Shown: positions 44,252 to 56,916 of the stretch, piece by piece | How positions within the stretch are numbered: position 1 is the first letter of the stretch | Layout of the letters: each line of letters opens with the position of its first letter | DNA from: Calliopum simillimum | Lineage: Eukaryota > Arthropoda > Insecta > Diptera > Lauxaniidae | Assembly: GCA_951812925.1 (NCBI GenBank) | Contig: OX638370.1 | Location: forward strand, 81,760,004-81,824,003 | Length of the DNA stretch: 64,000 nt | Reading direction: 5' to 3' | Translations under genes and position numbers: made by a program | Notes under the pieces: model-generated | What the model saw: only the letters and a program-made list of their open reading frames with translations | Told to the model about the DNA's origin: nothing | Database searches by the model: none

Positions 44252-44595
44252 TATTTTTGGATTCTTAACTAAATAAATAAATAAATTGCTAAAAAAATAT
44301 TTAAAACATGTAAAAATCGGCCTAGAAATAAGTATGAAGGTGCAAAAGAAGCTAATTCCAATAAGCAGACAGAAAAAAAAAGTTATTTTTCACTTGAGCT
44401 GCAAAAGCAGTTATTTCCACAATCGTGGCAGACAATACTGTTGCAAAATAAGTTAAAAAAGTTTACAGAAGCAAAAGAACCTAAATCCTATTTCATTTTA
44501 TTAATATGTAACAAGACGCTGGATAAACATACTAATATCGTAGTTACTAAGGTGTAAAGAGTACTAAATGGCTGATTAACAGGCAAAGGCAGGCG
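44252..44595. other. non-coding stretch
   Basis: A-rich, no gene or clear repeat seen. Confidence 0.4.
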
Positions 44596-44599
44596 TTGT

Positions 44600-44775
44600 C
44601 CTCGAAGGTAAACCATTAAGGAGGAAAATTTGAACGTCTATTGTGTCATTGTCCAGCTCTAGGATGAACTAGATTTAAATCTTGGACAAACATTTTTTAA
44701 CAATTTTGAAGAACTTAGAGGACATTGTCTTACATCACTCAAAGACCTCGCAATGGCTTCTAAATCCTTTACGTT
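44600..44775 (+). pseudogene. non-LTR retrotransposon C-terminal remnant, copy 2
   Basis: Pieces in shifting frames: FERLLCHCPAL near 44635 and FFNNFEELRGHCLTSLKDLA near 44697-44755. They align with the C-terminal Cys-rich tail of the remnants at 37500-37700 and 49270-49405. Several frameshifts and stops; not coding. Confidence 0.65.
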
Positions 44776-45573
44776 TAACCCTGACGAAGGATATAAATCA
44801 ATGAACTAATTATAACAACGTGACTCAACTTCTGAGATAATGTGGTATCATTATGGCCTCTTCTGGTCGATGTGGTATCACTATGGATCTTTCTTGAGGT
44901 AGGTTTGGTTAATTGGATCATTATAATGACTAGGAAAAGTGATTTGCCAAAAATTATAAAAACATGAATTAACTGCTTTTGCATTTGGACGACTCATATG
45001 TTTCTTGGTAAACATTATAAGCTTTTAAAAACCGTTAAAAATTTTGAACCATCACAAGCCGTTTGGGAGTAATTATCATTTAAATGAAGGAGTCGTAAGG
45101 GTACGCCAGTAAAGTTGTTACTTTTGAGAAATTTATGTGCTCCAAGTGGCTTGTTAATCCTATGATAAACCTACAGTATACTTGTTTTTTAATTCAATGC
45201 ATCATGAGGATGTGGTAACGTGCTGCGAAAAGTCCAATAAACGGTTTTTTCCCCCCTTTGGATTTTTACAGAGGTAGAATCCTATCGCCATCTGTTTAGC
45301 AATTAGACATTGCATTCGTGGACCAACAAATTTTCAGAATATGCTTGTTAGCTTGCCATGTTTCACAGCCGCACGGTTTTTCTACTAAACGAACTGTAAA
45401 AACTACTGTGACTTTCAATAAAATTTAGTTTTTCCGTATTAATTAAAAAACGATATTAGTCAAATAACCTATTATTATGGCACATGTGCCGCCTTTATGG
45501 ACTTGCTGCATTTTCATTTTAACCCCCTTAAATATGGGTGTAAAGAAATCTGGAAAAATAATCTGCTTCAAAA
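44776..45573. other. non-coding stretch
   Basis: No supported gene. Direct repeat GATGTGGTATCATTATGGCC-like words near 44838-44890. Confidence 0.4.
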
Positions 45574-46085
45574 TAGAGCTGGGCACGGGCCGTGGTTTTT
45601 TTTTTCGTGGCCCGCGGGTCTTCACTCTTTGACGACGGACTCGGGCCTTGAAATCGAGTTTTGTGCATGCTTCGTGCGGGCATGGGCCAAACGACAAGAG
45701 CCCGAAAATCAAAGGCCCGTAACGGCCCGTAAATTACGGGAAAGTTGAGATGCATAACCTTGGAAAAATTCTGTTCTTACATAAAAATATGTAAAATAAT
45801 GTACAAATGTGGGACTAAGAATGACAATGGAGTAAGTTAAGTCAAACAAATTGTTTAAATAGATTTGACCAAAAAACTTAAATAAACACTTCATGTATAA
45901 TGTTTGTTTTCTTTTTATTTGAAAATCATTGATTTAGTTTCATCAATAAGTTAAAACTTTTTTAAATTATAAAAAAGAGTGAATATTTAATAATATGGTA
46001 GTATCAAGCCGGGCTCCGGGTTCGGGCCTCGACAAAAAATATTCGTGCGGGCCGGGCCTCAAATTTAGGCCCGTACCAGGCTCTA
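45574..46085. mobile_element. hAT-like non-autonomous element, copy 2 (uninterrupted)
   Basis: 512 bp, starts TAGAGCTGGGCACGGGCC and ends, inverted, TAGAGCCTGGTACGGGCC. Flanks CTTCAAAA (45566-45573) and TTTCAAAC (46086-46093) match at 6 of 8. It aligns throughout with the outer parts of 4800-6561 and keeps the empty site AATAATGTACAAATG where copy 1 has the transposon. Confidence 0.9.
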
Positions 46086-46093
46086 TTTCAAAC

Positions 46094-47880
46094 AGTTTCA
46101 GAGATTTGAATTATTTAATTTTTTGGGATTTACTTAGAACCGTTCATTATTCCATAGAGCGTTAATTATTCCCGAGCTTTATTGTAAGTATGTATCGAAC
46201 ACGAGTATCATCTACATATTTGCGTCAAATGGTTTCATAAATATGATAAATTTTGCTTTGGGGGTGTGGCATCGTCCATTTTTCCAGTTGGTACTGTTTT
46301 ACTCTGAGGCCTTTAATATTTAATAAATCTCAATTAGCTTCAGCGACATGATAAATTATTGGAATGGTGTAAATTGAATCAATGGTGTAAGTCTAGTACG
46401 TACAATAGTACTTTTTGTCAAATACCAAATAACTTACGCTAGAATTGCTGTTTATTCGTATGTCCTTGAGTAATTTTTAAAAAAATTCTTTGCTACAAGA
46501 ACCTTAGACTATGAATATGTAGCTTATTTTCGAAAGTAATATCTTGTAGTTTAAAAAACCTTCGCATCATCTTTATCTTTATCGAGACTACTTAGCGCTT
46601 CTAAGGTATTAAATATTGTATACCTCGGCTTGAACATGCCTCGTCAATTAGACATAAATGATAAACATTTTAAGAAGTTTAAAACAAAATTTGCCTTTTT
46701 TCTGCCCCGCCGATCTTGATCGTAATATGATCTACATATTTTTCAAAGATGCCTTGTTAAGTCGTCTAATTTATTTGGTATTAAACGATTTGACGTCCGT
46801 TTTGCTATCCTCCAAGCAATCAAGCATTTTAATAAGGTCAATTAAGTGCACTTTAAATGGCTAATGCCAGACTGCGCACAGAAAGAACCACATCCTTAAA
46901 AATAGAAAAAAACAGAAGGAAACAAAAAAAAAACCAAAACAAAAATGCAAATCATTCTTGTAAAGAGCGTAGCGCAACATTGTCTTTCTTTTCTGTATTA
47001 ACACACATTTTATGCAAACACCGCCTTAACAAGGATCACTATGATACCGCTGAGCCGAAATTACTTGGCTTACTAGCGAAAGTGATGATTTTGCATAAAT
47101 TTTCAGTTGTTCTCGATGAGATAAAACAAAAGGAACCTACATTAGATTTTAAGCCATTAGCCAGGATAATATTAGTGTTATGTGATGTGAATGCTTAACA
47201 AGACACGACAGGTAGGCACGGCATAAGGGGTGCTATTAACTCAACTAAGTAAATATTTATGGAAGAAGACGATATGGCAAGCAATGGGCTCTACTCGTAC
47301 ATGTATCAAACTTAGGTTTAATCGGATTCCGCATTGAAATCCTGAAATTTGTCCTATAAAAATATGATTACATCTAATGGCCCATTGTGTTACGTTGTAA
47401 TCATGTAGCTTCATATGGTTTTTGTATGCAAATTTTTGTGCATACCTCGCTGTATAACCTTTCTTCTCAAAATGACACTCTCGACATGATAGCGTTTACG
47501 CTATTCCTGGAGTGTGGCGTCACATCTGTCAAATTAATGAGTTTTGTCAATGTTTCTGAATTTTGTGTTGCACATTCTTTTAACTTAAACTATTGTTGCG
47601 CTTTTCTTAAGAAATTATATTAATATTATATTAATTTTTTTCATTTCATTTCAGGTAAATTAAAATTCAGTGCACGGGTAAGCTTTTTTAACATCAAAAT
47701 CTCATCACTAAAATATAATGAAAATATCGTATTCTAAAATAATTACCAAGATATGGAATAATTATTCCATTACTTCGGACCGGATGCCATTTGTCTTTTG
47801 AATCTCCAATTTTTTTGTTTCTTACATATATTATTGGTTGAATCTAGCCTCCACCAAGCCATTCAAAAGTACAGTAATTT
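46094..47880. other. non-coding stretch, one unrecognised frame
   Basis: The longest frame, 46857-47198 (+, 113 codons), is Lys/Asn-rich at its start. It has no homology that I recognise, no splice context and no neighbours, so I do not call it a gene. GGGGGTGTGGCATCGTCCATT near 46260 resembles repeat words at 53480. Confidence 0.45.
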
Positions 47881-48240
47881 AGTGGTTTTACCTGGAGAGT
47901 TTTCAGGGATTTTTTATAGATTTTTTATAGATTGCGATGTGCTCTTTCCGAATTTTAGCTTTGTTACCTCGTAAATTTTCCACTCGTGCCGCCATATTAA
48001 AAAAATGTCGACCAAAAGCAGTTTTTTGCGAATATTTCTTCAACGGTTAGGTCAGACTGGCGGCAATAATGCCACTCATAGACCACAAGGGGGTCCATAT
48101 TGATTAACGTCTACTTTTCAAGAAAAAATTTTTTACGAAATATGCTAATTCACGATATGACAAAAATATGTCAAGTGTGCATGCCGCTTATAAGTGCGCA
48201 TAGTGGTGGCAAGCTTTAAATTACAATAGGAGTATTCGTT
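47880..48240. repeat. partial copy of the 10984-11640 repeat family, second
   Basis: TTTTACCTGGAGAGTTTTCA, GATGTGCTCTTTCCGAATTT and CGTGCCGCCATATTAAAAAA correspond to the right end and interior of 10984-11640 in inverse orientation. The outer terminal sequence is missing. Confidence 0.75.
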
Positions 48241-48414
48241 TAGTTTTCTGGGCTTAAACATGTAGAACTGTCAAACGCGTGAGAGCAAGAAAATTACGCT
48301 CTTTTTTGGAAAAAAAGTATAAAGTAAACGAACGGTTGGGAAGAACTGCATTGGTTGGAAGGTGGTTATATTAGTAATTTTGGTGTTTTATTCAAATAAT
48401 AACAATTTTTGAAG

Positions 48415-49405
48415 AGTTAACTAATCCAGATGTTGGAAATAACTTCCCTTTTCAAGCAGAGGTCCTCGCTCTTCCGGTTCTGACATACATATGCATTTCC
48501 TCGGACAGCCAAGCGACTCTAAAATCTTAAATAATGTTTTAAATTTATTCGGAGCTTGTCTGAAAGTGATTTAAATTTCTCGAAGCCTTATCCACGAGAA
48601 ATTATATGACTTTAATCTGGAAACCAAGACACGACGTTTTTGAAGGCAATGAAAATGCAGGTCCTGGCCCGATTTGGCAAGAACTAGATTAAAGTGCACT
48701 GGTCAGCCGTTTTTCAGTTTCTTAAAGAAACAAAGATTCACCTAAATGACATTAAAAGATTTGCTACTGACAGGATCCTTCAGTTTGGACAAATACCCAA
48801 TTGAAAAGACCAATGTTTATGAATAGACTTTACTACGAGAGTTTATGGCATCACTATGGACCCATGCGGTATGTATGTGGCATAATTGCTGCCACCCTAG
48901 TCTAACCTTACTTTGGCAACGAGAGGGGCATACTATACTTTCAGAACCCTGCCGAAAATGGGAGGAAAATAGCCTTATCAACTAGTGATTAGCTCAAGAA
49001 AAGTTTCGGCCTGCAGCAGACGAAAAGACTTATCTATGGTTAAAGCAATTTTAAACATCAGCAGAAAAAATATTAAAGTCAACACTGAAATGATGAGGGT
49101 ATCCCTTAAAAAGTCTAAAAGCCTCGAGAACCCCGCAAACTCGTAATAGTTGTCAAAATCAAAACAAACTTTGACAGTTTCACGAGTTTACGAGGTTTTC
49201 GATGCTTTCACACGTTTTAAGGAATACCCTTAATATCAGGACACTATATAGGTACTTATTTACTACCCAAAAAGATGGGCCCGTTAAACAACGATGTCAA
49301 GAGGACTTGGAAGAAGCAAAGCATATGCTGTGTACTTACCCTGCATTAAGTAGAAGCAGAATTAAGTACCCAAATTCTGGGTTTCTAAATCCACTGACGA
49401 AATCT
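48415..49405 (+). pseudogene. non-LTR retrotransposon remnant with RNase H and C-terminal tail, copy 3
   Basis: From 48420: TNPDVGNNFPFQAEVLALPV and SSDSQATLKS, then a stop. Near 48605: MTLIWKPRHDVFEGNENAGP. These are the Glu, Asp and His motifs of RNase H in I/R1-like ORF2. The Cys-rich tail CQEDLEEAKHMLCTYPALSR follows at 49290-49350, and FLNPLTKS before the stop. The region between holds a TGGCATAATTGCTGCCA repeat and the 125-bp palindrome (49096-49230). Heavily decayed. Confidence 0.78.
49096..49230. repeat. palindromic repeat, copy 2
   Basis: AGGGTATCCCTTAAAAAGTC ... CACGTTTTAAGGAATACCCT. Aligns with 9230-9354. Centre TTTGACAGTTTCACGAGTTT and inverse words. Inserted in the non-LTR remnant. 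Confidence 0.75.
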
Positions 49406-49879
49406 TAATATAAACAGTCTAGAGCTATTCTGATTAGGAAATAGGTTGTATAACATATTTTTTAGATCGTGATGAAATTCATAGCCTTTAAAATAATGAT
49501 AATCAATTTGGATGCTAATAATGATTTATTTGGAGAAAATTTAGATGCAAAAGATAATTTGTTGGATCGGAATGAGGTTGCACACCTATAATTTCAAGAA
49601 ACCTTTTAAATTCCGATTAATATGGAATGAATAAAGAAACCATAGAACACTCCAAGCTCAAAATAATCAAAAAAATTCAAATTGTTTGCTCTTCTAGGAT
49701 TAGGTGTAGGGTATTTCTTATTTGACCCCGAACTACAATATGGCATAGCACCTTTTAAAAATTTTTTTACTGGAAAATCTTTAATATGATATGATTTGAT
49801 ATGATATTTAAGCACAAAATCATTGGAATTATATTTAAAATTTAAATGTAAATTTTGGTACTTTCATTACCTTTCAGTA

Positions 49880-50769
49880 GGGGAGAGTCTCCCAAGGTGG
49901 ACACCAATCTTTTAAACAATGGTAGAATCTAAATTACAGAACATATCTTGAACAATTATACATTTCCTGAAACCTTAACTCATTAGCTAACAACCCATGA
50001 AACAGAATTTTGATATCTTCAATATAACCAAAATTATCAACCATTTCAAAAATAGTCAAAAATGGCCACATTGAAAAAAGGTCCCCCATGGTGGACACAC
50101 CTGAGAAATTCACTCCAGAAGTTGGAAAAAACCCCAAAAATTCATGTTTTGACAATTTTATTTAATCTTTGATGTTTTTATTGAAAATTACATGGAATGC
50201 TTATAAAAAGAAAAATTCGTTATACAAAGTAAGCGCAGACCTAGAAATAGATAGATTTTACGCCCCGAGGCCCCGCTGACTGTCGCTACGGAATTGAACT
50301 CATAGTTTATGTGACTCAGAATCTTAAGTCACACGCCTGTAACTGTATTTGTCTTTTTTTTACATTCATATAAATATAATTTAATATTATTTGTACACAA
50401 ATTTTGATGAAAAACGTAAGTGCCCACCTTAGGGTTTAAAAAGTGTTCACCTTAGGGTAAAAACGCAATTTACTTGGAAAAAACAAAAAAAAATTATCAG
50501 CTCCCAATATCATGCAAATTTGCTTACAATATGTTTGTTTGGTACGTAAGCTAAGTTAAAAGGGTACTTACGTTTTTGGAAACACTGTTTTCGTTTATTA
50601 AATCGAACTTATTCCGAGCGCCGTCCAAACTTTTCATAACATAACCAAAAACTGCGTATTATCAAACTGTAATACACACATGAAGCACACAGTGCTACCA
50701 CCTTATGCAAAAAAAAAAAAATCAGGTGTGTCTTCCTTAGAGGGATGTCCACCTTGGGGGACTCTGCCC
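49880..50769. mobile_element. TA-flanked element with iterated ends (AAGGTGGACAC family)
   Basis: Left GGGGAGAGTCTCCCAAGGTG and inverted right GGGCAGAGTCCCCCAAGGTG, flanked by TA at 49878-49879 and 50770-50771. CATGGTGGACACACC near 50089 and, on the other strand, CCCACCTTAGGG, CACCTTAGGG near 50426-50458 repeat the terminal word. 890 bp, no transposase found. Confidence 0.82.
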
Positions 50770-52640
50770 TACATTTCATGCCATATGGCATGACTCCCAA
50801 AAACCACTTTTGAAACAAAAATTTTTAAAAATTATTTTCAATTAATTGTTAAAATGGCTCTTAGTAGTAAGAAAACAGACAGCAACGATTTTTAAAGTCA
50901 AAAGGTAAAAAGAAGTTCCGAAAGGGTTAATTACGTTAATTTTTTTTCTACATGAGTGGAGTAAAAATTATGTCGCGGATATTTCTCCGAGCACGATCAA
51001 AATTTTTCGCAGCCCCAGAAAATTGTTTAATTTTAATATGTTAATGAAAAAAATTATGTTTTGGGTTTTTAGTGGGCGAGTTGGGAAAACTTAAGCCAGC
51101 ACTTTTTCAAAAAATACAGATTTTAGTGTTTCATCAAGGTCAAAGTTTTACAGAAATTTTTCAGGTCCTTTTGTACACTTTTATAACGAAGAAAAGTTTT
51201 ATTCGTTTTACTTAAAACTTTGTACTGTATTAAATTAAGTACAACCAATTTAAATTTTTAATACTTCAAGGCGCTTAGTAACCACAAGATCGATCGGGCA
51301 ACAAAGGGATTAGGCTTAGATATTTTACAAATACCACTTGTACAGTTCCGTTGAGTTCCGTCTCGTCTAGTCAAACCTGTAAACAAAGGAAGCACATTGT
51401 ACGTGCAATATTTAGTAGGTACTGGCGACACTAATGCTGATTTGTGATAATCCTTTGTTTTCGTAGTAGCTGCTTTAAGTTCTGCCCCTTTAATGAAAAT
51501 CTCCTAGATATTATGCAGCAGCAGGTTATAAAACAAAGCCTTTTGTGCAGTGCAGGGATTGAATAATACTGTTGAATCTGTGAGATTTTCATTGATTAAG
51601 AGTTGTTGGTGTAAGCCTATGTTAGCAATGATTAAAACCTTTAGGCTGGTTGGGACTTATGTAATGTAAACAGTAGCAGTGTAACTTGTTTTAAAATATA
51701 TGCTGAATGGAAATGCAAATATATTTTTATGTACATACTCGTGCATATGATCTTGGAAAAAAATAATAGCAATAAACGAAATTTGTAACGAAAATCCCCA
51801 AACCGCTAACCGAAGTTACAATAAATGTGTTATCAATGTAACAAATAAAATGAAATCAAGTCAAATTTCCCAACATTTCCCCAACTTAAAAAGCAATTTC
51901 CTAACAACAAAAAAGCACAACAAAAGCTAAACCCATCACTCGAGGAACGAGCGAATCCTGATGACAATCGCTTTATTTCTTAATATATTAAATTTATTAC
52001 TGTGAAAATGCTGTATCTTACACCATCCATCCATACCTCCCTCCCCTAGAGCTACTGAATATCTCTGTAAACTGCCGTCAATAAGCTTGAAAAAGGTCGT
52101 GACAATGTAATATGCATGTTTGGAGGGGAGGGGGTCGAAAGAAAATAAGCGGTGTAACATAAAGTGAATATACGAAAAACAAACAAAACAACAACAGCAA
52201 AATCCCCAAAGGAGTTGCGGGTTCCTGGTTGCTGTCGTCTATTCGCCGTACATACAACAATAAAGTTCACCTTATTAAAAGGTGAGCTACGTTTTGAGTA
52301 CACAGATTACAACAATATGTTGACGACTAATACCAATAAAGTTAACTTAATTTAACGGTAATGGTCGGAAGATTGACTGGGATTTCGTAAAAGACTAACG
52401 CACATACATACGTACTTGTATACCTACACCATTACCACGACAATGACCTATCCGGCTGCATGACTGTATAGGTATGTTGAATATCCAATGGGGTTGTAGC
52501 ACTTGAGCGCATGTCCTTTGAGCGACATTGCCATCATAGAAATGAGCATGAGTTGCCTTAAATAATTTTGAAAGTTTTCTTAAACCATAGTGCCTACGCT
52601 ATGGTAGAATTTACCACAACACATTTTTTATAAACATTTC
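50770..52640. other. non-coding stretch
   Basis: No supported gene. Frames near 51936-52355 overlap on both strands and have no homology I recognise. Confidence 0.45.
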
Positions 52641-53075
52641 AGCCGTTATAGTTTCTAAAATTTTTCTTCCGCCTTTTCCTATCGATTGGATCAATATAAT
52701 TTTTTTTTTTAATTGAGACCAAAACTCCTAAAAGATGTCGGGGTCACCCCTGACAGCTTCCAAAATTTTTCTTCGGCTTTTTCCTATTGACTAGTGCAAT
52801 AAAATTTGTTACCAAAACTTCTAAGGAGGGCGGGAACAACCCTGATAATGTCCAAAATTTTTCTTCAGCTTTTCTCTATCGATTCGTGCAGTGAATTTTT
52901 AGAAAAATGGACCAAAACCTTATAAAAGTGGTCGGAAACACCCTTGATAATTTTCACAATTTTTCTTCAACCTTTCCCTATCCATTGTTGAAACAATATT
53001 TTTAAATAATATGGGTCCAAAACGGGTGCGAGAGGTCGGGGACGCCCTTGATAATTTTTATTTTTGGTCTATTTC
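52640..53075. repeat. minisatellite, about 91-105-bp unit, four copies
   Basis: AAAATTTTTCTTC recurs near 52658, 52764, 52854 and 52960. Each is followed by CTTTTCCTATYGATT, CCAAAACT and a GGTCGGGGACACCCTTGATA-type block. Units are 80-90 percent alike by eye. Confidence 0.85.
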
Positions 53076-53564
53076 CTAGGATAGTTTACAATGGACATGA
53101 CGATATTTTCTTAACTACTTTGGGGTCGCTGGTCACGAAATCCCCATTTTTTGCCGACCCAGCAAAAATAACTGAAAATTCCGAGCACGCCATCCAGGAA
53201 AAAATTTAAATCAAGTTGTCGCGAAGTACAAAGAGGTGTTAAATTACTCGTGAAAGCTTTCTGAATAAGAAAAAAAGCTTTTGCAATCTTAAGGTTGTAT
53301 AGTAGACTCATCCCTATGGTTCAAATAGTTTCGGAGATATGATGTGTTTTATATTATTAGGGCGTAGCACCACCCACTTTTCTACTGGTTGTTATTTCTC
53401 TCTGTGCCTATTACAAACATACCGAATCTTATCTATCTGCGTCTAATAGTTTCGGAGATATGACGAATTTGTTTTTGGGGCATGGCACCGCCCATTTTCA
53501 CTTTGAGTTGATTTCATCTTACTTGATTTGATTGAATGCACATAAATTTATTTATATGTATATA
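53076..53564. repeat. repeat-rich stretch with GGGCGTAGCACCACCCAC words
   Basis: TAGTTTCGGAGATATGA occurs twice (about 53328 and 53449), each before a GGCATGGCACCGCCCATTTT-like phrase. This suggests a tandem of about 120 bp. Not coding. Confidence 0.6.
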
Positions 53565-54425
53565 AGGGTAAAGCGGGAAGTGGGGTAAAGTGGGAAATGC
53601 CCCTTTTCGGGCAAACTAACAAAGTATAGCTGGCATGCGCTTCTGACATGTACTTGCAATGACCGTAAGCAAATCTTTATGGTATAGCGATGCGTGCATA
53701 CGTATTTTTGTGATCTCTGGAATCATGTAAAGTTTTTAAGTGATTTTGAAATTTCATTTTGAAATTTTTAAGCGTCGATATTTTTACTGTTTCTGGAGAT
53801 AAACCGATTGTAAGTACACAAAAATATTCTTTGTAGTCTTAATTTTGAGTGAAAGAATGAAGCTCATATTTTTTGCAAAATATGGTATCGGGGTAAAGTG
53901 GGAAATTGTTTATGGGGTAAAGTGGGAAATGTTATTTCACGATTGCTAGCCCCACTTGCCAACGTATTATACTATTTCATGATCCAAATAACATTGATTT
54001 GATTTTTCATCAGAGAACGACGAATAAGCTACTATTTCACAAATTTTTTGAAACATATTTCTTCATATATTTTTTTCCAGCAAAATCATTATTTCTTTTC
54101 ATATTTACTCCTATGGGTGTGTTCCTTGAACCTTTTTTGACTTACAATAAAGATATTAGAACTTTTTTCCAACATTTGTATTAGTTTTTATGAGTTTTGA
54201 AAGTTTCCCACTTTACCCCACAGTTTTTAATTTTTGCCATTTTGGGCATCCTCGATCAAAGCGTCGTACTCATCAGAAAATCCATATTTTCCGTCTGTTT
54301 CTTCGGCAAAAATATAGCTTATTTAATTTTCTTTTTTATAGGAAGTTGAAACATGACAAAATAAGAAGTTTGGTTCATTTTATGGAGCTTCGAAAAAAAA
54401 TTTCCCACTTTACCCCACTTTCCCC
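53565..54425. mobile_element. TA-flanked element with iterated GGGGTAAAGTGGGAAAT ends
   Basis: Left AGGGTAAAGCGGGAAGTGGG then GGTAAAGTGGGAAATG; right, inverted, GGGGAAAGTGGGGTAAAGTG. TA at 53563-53564 and 54426-54427. The word GGGGTAAAGTGGGAAAT also occurs near 53889 and 53915 and inverted near 54207. 861 bp, no transposase recognised. Confidence 0.83.
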
Positions 54426-54950
54426 TAACTCCTGCGTTTCATGCGACTAACATTTTTAAACAAAAAAATCGACTTTTTCATAATTCAAGAGATTTCGACC
54501 CGTGTCATCATTTTGTGGATCAGATGCTGGAAAAAGCGGGCATCTTTTCAGATAGTTGAATGTATAACCTTTAATTTCGCGTTCGATTTTTTTTAAGAAA
54601 ATGTGTGCTTGCAGTGAATTATTTCTGTGTACACTTTTTTGTCAAAGAAAAAACCATAGTGTGACGTATGGTATCTTTTTTTTTTTGCTGAAATCAATAG
54701 TCCTAAATCTCCTGAGTAAAATGACTTTCTTTTAAAAATCGAAAAATTGGCAATTTTTTTTGGCAAAATGGGTTAATAAATAGTTTCCATAGGTCTTCTA
54801 AGGAAAGTAAAAAAATACGTAACGTGATATGGTAGCTGAAAGTTTCAGTTTTGTTCTTCAAAAATAATTGAATTATACCGATAACTTTTTTTTTCTCGGA
54901 GATATCATATCCTAAAAAGATAAGAAATCCAAAAAACATGTTTTTTATAT
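54426..54950. other. non-coding stretch with an inverted counterpart near 55530
   Basis: AGGTCTTCTAAGGAAAGTAA (about 54792) recurs inverted near 55540-55560. This suggests the two flanks of the 54955-55300 arm belong to one older palindrome. Confidence 0.5.
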
Positions 54951-54954
54951 CCTA

Positions 54955-55300
54955 ACTAGGTGAATTCGGACAAGAGGGCGTGCACCTCCCATTGAAGTAA
55001 AAGTTTAAAAATGCTATATTGAAAGCGTTTTTTGAGATAATCCGCCCAATTCTTACAAAGATACTAAGGAAAGTAAATGCAAACTCTAATCAGAAACTTT
55101 GTTGATGCGGACAAGAGGGCGTTTTTGGAGGTAATGCAACCAAATTTCGCATTTATACTTGGAATAGTCAACGCAAGCTCTGAGCGAAAACTAAACTAAT
55201 CCGAACATGAAGGTGTGGCACTGCTATTCAAAAACAAATTTTCAAAATACGTATAGGGTATTTAAGTTTTGGCCAGGCCAAACGTTACAGTAGTTAATAT
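54955..55300. repeat. decayed single arm of the 1135-3056 foldback family
   Basis: GGACAAGAGGGCGTGCACCT, GCGTTTTTTGAGATAATCC and the closing GGTATTTAAGTTTTGGCCAG plus GCCAAACGTTAC match the foldback arm. Only two and a half units remain. Confidence 0.85.
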
Positions 55301-56910
55301 TTCGGAGGTAAAAGGAGATCGACATAATAAAAATTATGTTTTGAAAAGAAAAACTAAAACTTTCAACCACCATATCACGTTTCATAGCTAGAAATAGGCT
55401 AGTCTTGTTATATCGCTTCAAAAAAAAGTTCAAAACCGCGTTTTTAGAATTTAAGTTAGGATATTTCGAAAACCGGATTCGGAATCAGCATTGACAAATA
55501 CATCGGAAATGACTATTTTTGTTTGATTTACTAGTCTTTTTACTTTCCTTAGAAGATCTAAGAAAACTATCTATACCCATATTGCCAAAAAAAAAGTCCC
55601 AAGGATTCGATTGGGTTAAAAAATGTTTACTTACATACATGCATGGTGACAATCGTGCTATTAAGTATGAAGTTTATACTAAGTACATACATTTTATGTA
55701 AAAAATATAACTATAGTGCTTAGATCTAAATAATTATTCAAGAAATATGTGTTGTTTTTTAAGAATATCTTCCATATTTATATTCAAATATTTGAAAAAA
55801 ATAATCCCCAAAAATTACATTCGTTCTCAGCTATTTTTCTCTCATTTCATGCAAGAGCGTAAAAAACGTACTCTTGCTTAACAAACTCTCAAAAGATGGA
55901 CAAAATTTATGCGACTGACACCTACACAACACCCCTAACTGACTCTAACCGACTGTATCAGAGTATACACATTACTTTATATCATGCAACTCTACACATT
56001 TTCCTTAACCTAAAGAGGAGTACAACTGAATGGGGAGGAGGTTACCCTATGGCTCGTGTTGGCAACGTGCGTGGCATGCGTTACACATAAAATCGTTATG
56101 TAAATAAACCCCATAGAACATACACTAATACATTCAAACATTAACAATGGTCCCATGGTCTATCTGTTTTGGACTTTCCCCGAGGGCATGCTTGGTTAAT
56201 GAGTTAAAATTGCTCTAATGATATATTTTATATAACAAATTACAATGAAGTAGAATAAATGGCGGTGATTCAATTTGTGTCTTCACACTTACGTATTACG
56301 TTCATATGTACGTACATCTACCATATGGGAATGGCTTACGATATTTAAGCAGTACGTAAGCATGCATGGTCTGGGTAATGAAAATGATATAAATTACACG
56401 TGAGTTTATTTGAAAGTGTACAATTTGGAAAAAACAAAAAAAAAAGGAAAAGTTGACAATTGAGGTGTAGAGTTGACTTTGTGAGCGGTAATTAAGTTGC
56501 TGAAGTTAATTCTAAATTAATCCTGTGGTTGTGGCTTTTGGCGCCTTTTTTACTTTTGTGCAAAATATAGTAGCATCATTTGGAAAATTTATGGGACTTT
56601 GTATTATTACAAGATAAATACATTAAACATTGAGTGGCTTAGGAAAAGAAAATGGAGGATAAGGAATTCCTGAAAATCAATTCCAGATGAATGTTCTAAT
56701 TTTTTCAGCAGCTCAAATAAAACACAACATTTTGTTTAACTTGCAGTCACGATATAAAGACCTTGCCCTGATCAGTCTTGATTGTCAAAGACGGTACTTG
56801 CTTGGTTAAGATTCTTGCTGTAGCAACTCCAATTCCAAGTCTGTAAATTGAAAAACAAAATCACTTATTTCGCCTACTATTGATTGGGAGATACGGAAGT
56901 TGAAAACAGG
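55301..56910. other. non-coding stretch
   Basis: Contains GGATTCGGAATCAGCATTG (55480), shared with 12860 and 23420. No gene supported; the frame at 55896-56090 has no recognisable homology. Confidence 0.45.
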
Positions 56911-56916
56911 TCGAGC

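Noticed and set aside
46857..47198. 113-codon frame as a host gene
   Set aside because: No recognised motif, no splice or neighbour support, Lys/Asn-rich start. Length is possible by chance in 64 kb.
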